From positions 1,177,791 to 1,241,790 of the forward strand of contig KL197709.1 of NCBI GenBank assembly GCA_000697665.1: a DNA stretch of 64,000 bases, read 5' to 3'. The notes under the pieces were generated by a model. It ran no database searches. It was not told the DNA's origin and saw nothing but the letters and a program-made list of their open reading frames with translations. Of the stretch, positions 34,997 through 44,980 are shown one piece after another; the stretch's first letter is position 1, and each line of letters starts with the position of its first letter. The stretch is from Jaapia argillacea MUCL 33604 (Eukaryota; Basidiomycota; Agaricomycetes; Jaapiales; Jaapiaceae). Made by a program: the position numbers and the translations under genes.

Positions 34997-37900
34997 ATGA
35001 TCACCTTCACGCCATTATCTGGAGCTGCTCGATCTTCACGCACCGTCCCTCTTGCCTATCTCCTGCAAATAGACGATGTCCGCATCTTGTTGGACTGTGG
35101 TTCGCCAGATTGGTGTCCAGAGGCATCTTCCTCGTCTGTGAAGACAGAAGATATTCAAGAAGCTTCGTATCATTGGGATGAATACTGCAAAGCTCTGAAA
35201 GAGTACGTCTAGTGCTTGCATGGCTGTCCTCTATACTGTGCCGATAACTAAGCCTCTTAGATACGCACCGACAGTCGATTTGGTGCTGCTCTCTCATGGT
35301 GACCTGGCTCACGCAGGATTGTATCCATACGCCTTCACAAAATGGGGCTTGAATGCCCCAGCGTACACCACTCTACCTGTACAAGCCATGGCGCGCATAG
35401 CTGTCTCTGAGGACGTCGATGGTGTCCGTGACGAGGAAGATGTTGGTGAAGAAGCCCAACCGACATCTTCTACTGATGACTCCATGGTAGTCGACGTCGA
35501 CGCCGAACAGATTCAGGTTGGAAAACACAAAGGGAAATTTGTAGCAACAGTGCAAGAAGTACACGATGCTTTCGACTCCATAAACACACTTCGGTACTCT
35601 CAGCCATGTCACCTGCAAGGTTCCCCGTCTCTCGCTTCGTCATCCTCCATGCTAGCATTCTAATGGTGACATTCTACAGGAAAGTGTCAAGGTATTACTA
35701 TCACACCCTTTAACGCCGGGCATACCCTTGGGGGCACCATATGGAAAATTCGTTCCCCATCTGCGGGTACAATCCTCTATGCAGTAGACATGAACCATAT
35801 GCGGGAACGTCATCTTGATGGCACTGTACTCATGCGACAGGCGGCAGGAGGGGTTTTCGAACCGCTAGCGAGACCTGACTTGCTTATCACCGATGCCGAG
35901 CGAGCTTGTGTTATGAGTAGTCGAAGAAAGGACAGAGACGCCGCTCTTATTGGTATCCTACTCCCTCCTTCCATGATACTTTAAACCCCATTTGACATAT
36001 TGCATTCGATCCCAGACACTATCTCAGCAACTCTCACATCTCGCCACTCTGTCCTCATCCCCTGCGACGCCAGCACTCGCGTCCTAGAACTCCTCGTCCT
36101 CCTAGACCAAGCATGGAACTTCTCTCGCATCAGATATCCCATCTGTTTCCTCTCTCGTACTGGTCGGGAGATGCTGACGTTTGTGAGAAGTATGATGGAA
36201 TGGTTGGGTGGGACTGTTAGTAAGGAGGATATGGGAGTTGAGGTTGGCGGTGGGGGGAAGAGGGATAGGAATAAGAGGAAGGGAGGGGGAGATGAAGATG
36301 GAGATGAAGATGCTTTGGGGGCTTTTGCATTGAGATTCAAGTGAGTATCATATAGTGGGCTGAATCGCCAATCTCATATCAGAATATCTCCCTTTTCCTT
36401 CCTACAGGCATCTCGAATTCTTCCCAAGTCCTCAAGCCCTCCTTCATACTTACTCGTCCAAAGACCCAAAACTAATCCTTGCTGTACCCGCCTCACTGTC
36501 CCATGGACCTTCTCGTGTCCTCTTCTCCGACTTCGCCTCCATGCCAGATAACGTCGTCTTGCTCACTTCTCGAAGTGAAGAGGGCACCCTGGGAAGAATG
36601 TTGTTCGATCGATGGAACGATGCCCAGCGCGCGGAAGATAAGTGGGACAAAGGGAAATTAGGGAATAATGTCATGATGGATGGTGTTATGCGACTTCGTG
36701 TGAGTGGCCTGCTTGTATGGGGGGAGATGTGAATCTAACTTTATGAGTTGCTCTGCGGTGTAGATGAACTCCAAAGTTCCCTTGCAAGGAGCTGAGTTGG
36801 AAACCTTCCTCCAAAAGGAACGGGCTGTGAAGGAGAAAGAAGCCGCTCAACAAGCTGCTATTCAACGTACCCAACGGATGCTGGAAGCTGATGAGGACGA
36901 CAGTGACGAGGAGGATAGTGATGAGGATGAGGAAAACGAAGTCGAGCGGGCGCTGGATGGCGAGATGGATAGCACACCTGATTTCCAAGGCCCCACCGCA
37001 GGCTTTGTTGAACCTGGAGGAGGTGACGGTCCGGGATCCCGACTCAAAGTCTCTAAAGCCAATGACGACTGGGGCATGGGTATGGATGGAGACGAGCTCG
37101 GAGTCACGAAGCACCTTTCATTTGATATTTATCTGAAAGGGAACGTGTCGAAGGCGACATCTTTTTTCAAGAAAGAGGGAGGTCAGAATCAGAGATTTAG
37201 GATGTTCCCTTATGTGGAGAGGAAGAGGAGGGTGGATGAGTATGGTGAAACTGTTGATGTTGGGATGTGGTTAAGGAAGAGCAAGGTTTTTGAGGATGAG
37301 GACGAAGACAAGGATTCTGGGTTGAAGAAGCAGGCTGAGGAGGAAGCTAAAGTGAGATATCACTTTGAATCTTCTCACTGTTTTAGATGTGCTAACTTGC
37401 TTTTGCGTATAGAAAGCACCAGAAGAACCACCTTCGAAGTTCGTGACAACTGAGATTGAGATTCAGCTGGCATGTAGGCTGCTTTTCATCGATCTCGAAG
37501 GGTTGAACGATGCTCGTGCTGTGAAGACCATCGTCCCTAAGATCCTTCCTCGAAAAATGGTGCGATATTCCGATCCTGATCCCCTTGCACATTTGATTGA
37601 CCTTTCGTGTTAAGATCATCGTCCACGCACCATCTGACGCTACCGACACCCTTATCGAGAGCTGCTCCAATATTCGTGCAATGACCAAAGACGTATATGC
37701 TCCAGAAGTCGGCGGGCCGCCAGTTCAGATCGGACAATACACCAACAGCTTCTCGATATCGCTAAGCGAAGAGTTGGTCGCCTCGACTAAGATGTCCTCC
37801 GTAAGTCACTTTGCCTCATACCCCCCGGTTCTTCGATTTCTAAAGCCCATTTATTTCTAGTTCGAGGATAATGAGGTGGGATTTGTGACGGGCAGGATAA

Positions 37901-38289
37901 CCATGCATGCTGGTTCCACAATCCCCACGCTGGAAGTAGCTTCATCCGCTTCCATTCCAACAAAAGTGAAAACAACCGTAGGGCTGGGTCGAAGGCGGAT
38001 CCTCGGTTCGCGTCCACCCGTCGCACTCCCCCATTCGACTATGATAGGAGAGTTGAAGCTCACTGCGCTCAAAGCCCGATTGAGTTCGGTAGGGATTGGG
38101 GCTGAGCTCGTAGGTGAAGGTGTGTTGGTGTGCGGCAAGAAGAAGAATGCGTCTGGGGAATTTGAAGAGGTGGTTGCTGTCCGGAAGACTGCGAGTGGCA
38201 GAGTGGAGTTGGAAGGTAGCGTTTCGAGTGTCTATTATACTGTGAGACGGGAGATATACAATCTCCATGCTCTCGTAGCTGCATCATAG
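34997..38289 (+). CDS. CFT2: Cleavage and polyadenylation factor Cft2 (CPSF100)
   Basis: Subunit of the mRNA 3'-end processing complex, the inactive partner of the CPSF73/Ysh1 endonuclease. The metallo-beta-lactamase fold is seen in MITFTPLSGAARSSRTVPLA, ILLDCGSPDW, VDLVLLSHGDLAHAGLYP and ITPFNAGHTLGGTIWKI. The zinc motif reads SHGDLAH where active enzymes have HxHxDH, as expected for Cft2/CPSF100. A beta-CASP part follows (VLIPCDASTRVLELLVLL, VLLTSRSEEGTLGRMLF). Then come an acidic stretch (DEDDSDEEDSDEDEENE, near 36890) and the C-terminal domain (KMIIVHAPSDATDTL, VYYTVRREIYNLHALVAAS). About ten exons. The ATG at 34997 is chosen because the following residues match the family start. Confidence 0.95.
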
Positions 38290-39469
38290 CCTGTATGCAT
38301 ATGTGTTGGATAATGTCACTCTTGGACAAGCTTAGCTACCGTTGAAAACATATTATGTTGCTGTCACCGAGAACGAGAAGGACAAGGTTAACACGGACCC
38401 CATGCTACGCTCCGGCTTCGCCATGTACATCTGGCAGTCGAAGCAAGCTCTTGAGAGGATTGATTTGTTCATTCACGCCATTTTCAGCAGGAGATCACAG
38501 CATGCAATTTTTGCTTTCATTTTGCTACAAAGGCATGGAAGTACGAGATACAGAGGAAACGGCGGGTTGTCAACGTCGTGCTATACTCCTGGCGATTCAA
38601 TGCAAGAGGGGCGGTTCTAAACCTATCGTCCATTGCGGTAGTGTGCACCGTGGATATTTGTCACTTGCGACGATAGGAAGCCGGTCGGCAGTCCCCTGCC
38701 TCCCGTCAAAACTCGCCGACCCTCTGGAGCAAGAGGCAACATCAACAAACACGCCAGGCGTACCTTGGGACACGGAAAGAAACACGTACCCAGCTGGGGG
38801 AGGGTCCTTGATGGAGAGGATTCTCCAAAGGGTCCTCTCCCAGCAGGCTACACTCAGGAGAACCCTAGAGCCAGCTCCGCCATGCCGGATCCTGCCTTCA
38901 TTGTAGTCCTCGTCACATCGTTCGCGACAGTGTACCCATTTCCCTGTCGCGTCCGTGAGTCAGTCCCCGCCAGACAGGATACGCCTCATCTTGGGGATGC
39001 GGAAGCGGGTGTGATCCAGGATTGAACCTGCAACATGGACGAGGAAGCGCGAAGCTGAATTACAACACTACTCGAGCCATCTCCACCAGAATCAGAGCCA
39101 GCTTGGCGGGGCTACTCGAGTTCGCCCCCCACAAGGAAACCGATAACGGTCACAATGCGGGGACCGAAACATCGACGACTACAAGTAAGGAATCGCTGCA
39201 TCACATGGTACGCAAAGGTGGGTGAGAACGAGAGCGTTGAAGCTTGCAAGCTTGCCAGTGCAAAGTGAGGTGGGAGGAGAGTGAGAGCATGCGATTCAAG
39301 TTCGAACCGTTGTCCCTCCAGTATTTATAGCCACAATAAGCACATGAAAGCCGGAGGTTGGGTGGCGTGCTAATGCAAATGACTGACAGCCAAGTCGGTT
39401 TCGTGACCGCGTGACCTCCACAGTAAGTTCAACCTGTTCTGCTCCTGCTCCTCCGCCCTCCCGCGCGGG
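38290..39469. other. Intergenic, with a tRNA-like (SINE-like) segment
   Basis: A gap of about 1.2 kb between CFT2 and family A copy 2. Open frames up to 183 codons exist but look like chance: they overlap in different frames and show no domain. On the minus strand near 39019-39079 there are RNA polymerase III A-box and B-box matches (separate entry). A TATTTATA-type stretch near 39320 could serve the next gene. Confidence 0.45.
39005..39088 (-). repeat. tRNA-like segment with pol III A and B boxes, possible SINE head
   Basis: On the minus strand TGGCTCGAGTAG (39068-39079) matches the internal A box and GGTTCAATCC (39019-39028) the B box, about 40 bases apart as in tRNA genes. The acceptor stem pairs poorly, the D arm has an extra base and the T loop is one base short, so a working tRNA is unlikely. 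A tRNA-derived SINE head or a tRNA pseudogene fits better. No second copy was found in this window. Confidence 0.35.
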
Positions 39470-42120
39470 ATGTCCTTGATCGTTGATGCTCTGGTTTTCG
39501 TAACCGTCGGAACGGTCATTGATCTTGCTTGGACTGGACTGGACTCAGCACAACAGCATCGACTGGCTGCTCCCCAGGTTCAAGTTGTCCAACCCCCCAT
39601 AGATCACCGTGATGCTGCTGTGGGCCGACTTTTTTGTCTGCCGGATTTTTCTTCCCTTGCTCATGTAAATTCCTCAGACGTGGACTGGTCCTATGGTATC
39701 AACCGCCTCTCAGGCATGTCAAGCAGGTGGTTCGCTCTTGACCAACCCCATCCTCGGTTCTTGGGGGAGCTCTCACCATGTTCACTCTGTCTACACGTCC
39801 CCCCAAGATAAAACTCAAGCTTCTGTTCATCCGGATACCCCTCAACTGCCAACTGTTCCAATCCTTGCCTCTCAAGATGGACCACAGCGCATGAAGCTTA
39901 ACTCATCTCTAGGCTTACCACCGCCTAACGCTTCAAACATTGCTAATTCTCATCATACTATCTTCTCTACTTCAACAATCCCATTCGGTCTAGGATGCAT
40001 GGATCCACCTCCAATTTTCTCATCCATCGTCGTCGAGCTCGCTTCTATGCAAGTAAAAGGCCCCTGTCAACCCTCAGACGGATGTAACTGAGAACATGTG
40101 GGCCTCTCCAACGCAATCTCCTCCTTGTACTGGAATTAGAGGCTACTGCGCCGATTTTGAACAATTCTTCGACGCCCTCCTCGCATGAAATTTCCACTAC
40201 CGGTGTCACAAATACTTCCCGAAGGCATCAATCTAACATTCCCTTCGTATTCCCACTCCCGATTCGTCCATCAACCCCTGCCATGCCCGTGACACCCCTC
40301 TCAGTCAGTCTGCCGGAGCCTGAAGTGGGCGGATCTCGTCGTGTGCGCCTTCCTGCATCAACCGTCCCCAGCGCTGGTTCTTCGGATTCAAATTTGCAGC
40401 CTGTCCTGGTTCTCGCGACGGCCATTTCTCCGCTGGGCAAGCATTTTTTCGATGTTCAGCCTTCGTCAGCTACTGGCATAGGAACCCCTCCACAAGCCAA
40501 TCCCACTGCGTTGGCGTTATAGAACCCGGCCCCATATCCCCATCCCCAACCTGTTTTGTCGAATCCCAACAAGATCGATCAGGGGATGGGTTGGATTCCA
40601 TGCCAGTGACCCACGCCACTTCATTTCCCGCACGTCACTTGCGCGGACATTTTGCTACTATTCTCTTGCCGTCACAATCTATAAGCTCCCTGAGAATCTC
40701 CCAACCTACTGCTTTCCAAGGCGTCGACTCCCAAGATGCTCCTCCTTCATTCCCAGACACCCCTAGCGTCGCCGTCAACTCCTCTTCTTGCCAAGCTAAT
40801 GTTGGTGATCGTCGAGATCCCCCAAGTGGTTCTAGTCCTGCGGCTAGTCCATCAAATTTGGTGAACATGCTCGGGTCGACCGACCGTGACCCCTCGCAGG
40901 CCATGATATCCCCTACATTTTCTACAGGCTCCCAAGATCTCAGACGTTTACCTGTTGTTGATACGGATCGACAATCATCTCACACAAAGCGAAAATTCTC
41001 CGCCATTGCGGATGACGATGCCGTCAAGTCGGATCCCAAACTGAAGCGGATGACGTTTCCCTCCTTGCGAAAATCGGCATCTCTTTTTGTCAAGAAACTT
41101 GTCGGACAATTTCGTACGTCTCCGGAACGACATGAGTTGCCCACACCAGGTCTCACATCTTCACGAGAACATTTTACTTCGAAGGAGAGCGTCGTCACTA
41201 CTCCACACGACGAAATCAACTCAGGTCAACTTCTCCCCCCGCCCGTCATCCCAGATCCAAATCCAGCCGAAACCTCCATACCTGTTATCGCAGTACCCCA
41301 AGTGTGTCTCCCTCTGAAGCACCGGAAGGTTGTTGCTACTTCCAAGGCATCGACCAAACTTCTCTCACGTTCGGCTCTGATGCAGCCCGTTTTCGCGTCT
41401 CACTCGATGTTCAGACGAGGGGTTTCTCCCGTCCGTTTCATTTCACTCGATCCTCGCAAGGTTCAGTCGCCACCTTCCAAATAGGTTCTGTCCGACGTAG
41501 GTTGCACGACGGCGAGTGGTTCCCGTTGGCTCCCGGAGATGATGGTCGGCTTGTGTCTGCTGCTCCGAATGCTATTTGCGGTGACCGTATTTTTGCCCTC
41601 ATTCGAGGTGAGACATACACGGCGGAAGGGCGTAAATTTTACTATGGCCATTACTCGTCTTCAATCCAACCTCTCCCAAGACATCAATTCAGGGAACTAG
41701 CAACGGGGGTAAGTTCTATTCTCTGTTACCTAGCTCCTGGTGTTGATATTGAAATTTTCGTTAGCTTAAGACGACGCTCGCGAGAGAGGTGCTGGTTTCT
41801 GGCCATGCAGACCATGCGTTAATAAGGTCTAGGATTGGAATGCAACTTTCGAGAAACGGCGCTCGACAGTTAAAGAACAAGGCTATGGCCGGGTCATCGA
41901 AGCTCCCTTCTCTCGCTGATGCCCCTGGTAATCTAGTAACCTTGGCGCTGGACGACGTCCTCGTTGCCTTCGAAAGTGGTGAAGAGGTGAGACATTCATT
42001 CCATTGTGTCACTCTACAACTGATTCGACTTCAACGCAGCACGTTTGTGTTGTGGATCTGGAATTCAAGTCTTTCGACCGCGACTTCGAGGCGTTCGTGT
42101 TGAGGGAATTGAAGAACTAG
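39470..42120 (+). pseudogene. Family A, copy 2 (probably degrading paralog)
   Basis: Second member of the unknown family seen at 22289-24467. Shared parts in order: the start peptide MSLIVDALVFVTVGTVIDLA; a Ser/Pro-rich middle; TKRKFSAIADDD with the basic block DPKLKRMTFPSLRKSASLFV (near 40990-41095); FHFTRSSQGSVA; RRLHDGEWFPLAPGDDGRL (near 41495); LKTTLAREVL; LDDVLVAFESGEE; and a last exon ending HVCVVDLEFKSFDRDFEAFV, stop 42118-42120. Two intron places near the end match copy 1 (about 41710-41765 and 41987-42051). The middle changes frame about four times (near 39700, 40090-40150, 40520-40590 and 41400-41430). The last has no intron signals. I read it as a pseudogene, though unrecognised introns or sequence errors could explain part. 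Confidence 0.6.
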
Positions 42121-42737
42121 GGTTTGAATGACTCTCAGTCACTAAGGACAAAACTTCCGGATTGTACACCATATACCATCGAATCCTCCTGTGACTAGAT
42201 TCTCGTTTTGTAAGGCTGAAACATGTTCGGAGCCTCGTGTCTGGCGGTACTCGCCAGGCTCTATCTGCATCCCTCCTAAGGAGATGTCACTTTCACATTT
42301 CTCGTCGTGGCAGCTCCCGACCATGCACTCAAGACAGAGTCTTTAACTCCCAGATGGTTGTCCTCCAGCTCATACACATACTACTTCGAGTCAAACCGAG
42401 CAAAAGACATGTCGTCAAGGTCAGGTCACTCTTTTGAATTGAAGCAAGAAGGGGTACGAAAGATATTGACCTTCAGCATCAAAAGTGGACAACACAACAA
42501 GGATAGCGATACTACGACAAACCAGGCGTTTGGTACTCTCCAGTGTGGGTGCCCCTGACTTCTCCCGTGACAGGAACCACGACCACATGAAGATGCGGCA
42601 GGAGACAACTCACAGAGAGAGTTGCTGCCAGTCACGAGCACGCACGCCGTCAAAGGCAAGCAGGGAATAGCGTCGGACGTGTGTCGACTGCCCCACGGCT
42701 ATCATCGTTCTCGAATCTCAACCACAATGGCTGAAGC
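42121..42737. other. Convergent spacer, nothing recognised
   Basis: About 617 bases between the stop of family A copy 2 and the stop of the Laa2-like gene. Open frames are under 85 codons and show no family resemblance. Confidence 0.5.
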
Positions 42738-43905
42738 TCAGCGTCTCCCACTACTTCGCCTCACAGGCGCCTTTCCTTTACCGGTCTTCATCTTCTGTGC
42801 CTCTCCCACAAGTTCCGCTATCAGAGTGTTATATGTTTCGGAGTCTTGCTGCAGTGCGTCCCTTGTCTGCAGAAGATACGTCAGGAATGACGAGGTATTC
42901 ACTGTCTGGTTTCGCAGTTCAGTGAGCCGTGATTCTAGCACTGGTAGTGGCATCAGTGAGAGCGAATCTGAGGATTCAAATGTGAGTGATGTGTCTCTGG
43001 TGAATGTTATGACACCAACCGGGTGTGATATCGAGTAAATTGTTGATCGCTGCCTCATCTAGCTCTGGCTTGGGACCCAACCCAAGTTGAGCAACGGTAG
43101 ACTGTCGAGACCGGGGATTTGGCTGAGGTGTCCCTGATCTCGAAGGGGTTCCAGTTCGTGAAACTGGGGATCCAACATTCGACTGAACGCCGGGCCGTGG
43201 ACCTGGGGGTGCGGACATGGGACGTGTAGTGATCTGTAATGGAGGCAGCGCCTTCCCATTCGCCCGGGGTAACACTTCGTCTAGATTGACTGGAATTCCC
43301 AAGGCAATTAGATGCTGCCGTCGAATCTTCGAGCGTGTCCAATTCGGCGGCTCCATTGGTGGTGGAGGTTTTACAAGTTCGTCATAGAACGCACGACTAC
43401 GGTTGGAATAACTTAGTAGGGGAAAGTACCATTAGCTAGCAGAGGGATCATACCTCTCGGGCGTCACTAAAATCTGGGACAATCCCTCCACCCGCCTCAC
43501 GTCTTCGTCGGTTGTGACTTGCGAAATGTCCTTATCACCCCACAGCGGTGCCAAAATCACGTCGATCTGTTCCTGAAGCTCCTCCCTCGATGGAAACGGA
43601 TCGAGTTGTAGCGGTTGCCAATCCCTGGTAGAAGGCCCAGCTATCCGAACTTCTTCTCCAAACCCGACTTCCTCGCTGAAACCCATCTCCGGGGCCTCTC
43701 CAAAGTCCCCAAAGTCTCCAAAATCGTCGTCTTCGGGACCACCGTCCGTAGTAGATTCAGCAGGGGCGCCGAAGTCATCAAACTCGTCGAATTCATTCTC
43801 GGGGGCTTGGGTTGAAAACGGTACATGTCCTTTCGTATCAGGGGGGGAGATGGGTGACACGTCAGAAAGTCCCCACACAGATGGTCCAAATAAATCGTCG
43901 TCCAT
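42738..43905 (-). CDS. Laa2-like AP-1 accessory protein (DUF5102-type)
   Basis: Three exons give about 350 residues. The acidic N-terminal half carries repeated Phe/acidic motifs (FDEFDDFGAP, DDDFGDFGDFGE, near 43690-43790) of the kind bound by gamma-ear domains of AP-1 and GGA adaptors. The centre holds PNWTRSKIRRQHLIALGIP followed by VNLDEVLP (near 43280-43350), which I recall as the mark of the yeast Laa2/YBL010C family, a factor linked to AP-1 and clathrin at the Golgi. A Pro/Ser-rich linker with GTPSRSGTPQPNPRS and a C-terminal coiled coil (LESRLTELRNQTVNTSSFL) follow. The first intron lies at about 43411-43453 and the second at about 42980-43029. The family assignment is from memory of motifs. 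Confidence 0.65.
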
Positions 43906-43993
43906 AGTCTCCGGGTAGCACGAAAGTCAGGTCAAGTTGTGTGGCTGATGAGAAGACGATAGAGTGGCGTTCAACCGCAATCATCATTCTATA

Positions 43994-44943
43994 ATGTCCT
44001 CCCAAACATTCCTATTTGCTTCCCTGGACTCAAAAAGCCCTACAACTGCTCGAAAAGTCCACATAAGGCGGCTTTACGACCTAATGCAATTATGTCTCCA
44101 GCGGAATGATTTACCTCGAGCACGAAAGGCTTGGTGCATTCTCGCTCGATGTAAAGAAATAGACTGGAGGACAATGTGGAAAACAGGCATACAAGTCTTG
44201 GGCGACGACTGCCTTACTTCTCCCGAAGATAACTCCTCCAGGCTGGAGTTCCTTCGCAGCATGAGGTTACAGTTCCCGGAGCAGGTGCAGCCCCTCTATC
44301 CGAAGTTGCAATGGCCGAGCTCATCCCAGTAACGTGCAGCAAGAGGCTATTCTCCGAGAGTTCGCTCTCCGTCTGATTGCAACAGAAAAATATCGAGAGG
44401 CTTTGGATGAACTGGAATTGTGTGTATGTTTCCTTCCTGACAGAATGCTAAATGGAATGCGTATTGAACAGATATCTTCACGTCATCCCGTACCGAGATA
44501 ATCCAGTCTTGAATGTCTACGCTGGGCTGCTTGCTCTGCACCTCTCTCAAACACCTGACGATCAGCGTGCGGCGACCCAGGACGATGGTAGTTGTCGTTT
44601 CCGTTCCCCAACACCCAAGCTGACGACAGTGTTCTCCCAAGGGAAAAGGCCTCAGATTATCAATCAAGCGCTTCTACGGAATGCCCAAGCTCATCTCGAA
44701 AAAGCAAGAACTCTTGACCCAGAAAACGAGGTTGCAAAAGCCTTCCTTACACAGGTCAGTATTTTCAAATTTATGCGATGCATTAAGCAGCACCTAGGTC
44801 ACTTTCGTTCGATCTCTATGCAGATTTCAGTTATGCAGGACCCCTCATATGGTTTTAAAATTGGTGACCGTGAATCGGACGAAGAACGCATGGAAGTTGA
44901 AGAGCATGAACAGCGGCAGCGAAGCAAACGCGTCAAAACTTGA
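43994..44943 (+). CDS. RRN11: RNA polymerase I core factor subunit Rrn11
   Basis: Rrn11 is a TPR-like subunit of the core factor that recruits RNA polymerase I to the rDNA promoter. The N-terminal block KVHIRRLYDLMQLCLQRNDL then PRARKAWCILARCKEIDW is the family signature, followed by helical repeats (ALRLIATEKYREALDELEL, YLHVIPYRDNPVLNVYAGL, NAQAHLEKARTLDPENEVA). The C-terminus is acidic then basic (DEERMEVEEHEQRQRSKRVK). Four exons or so. An earlier in-frame ATG at 43964 would add ten residues. The gene is divergent from the Laa2-like gene (about 90 bp between starts) and convergent with RIX1, with only 37 bp between stops. Confidence 0.85.
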
Positions 44944-44980
44944 CACTCGGGGAGGCTACAGCAGACACTATCCTAGGCGA

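Noticed and set aside
38355-38906. Plus-strand open frame of 183 codons after CFT2
   Set aside because: It overlaps a second frame of similar quality and has no family resemblance or conserved block. Probably chance.
39300-39330. A second tRNA-like B box (GGTTCGAAC on the minus strand)
   Set aside because: No A box lies at the right distance and no cloverleaf can be drawn.
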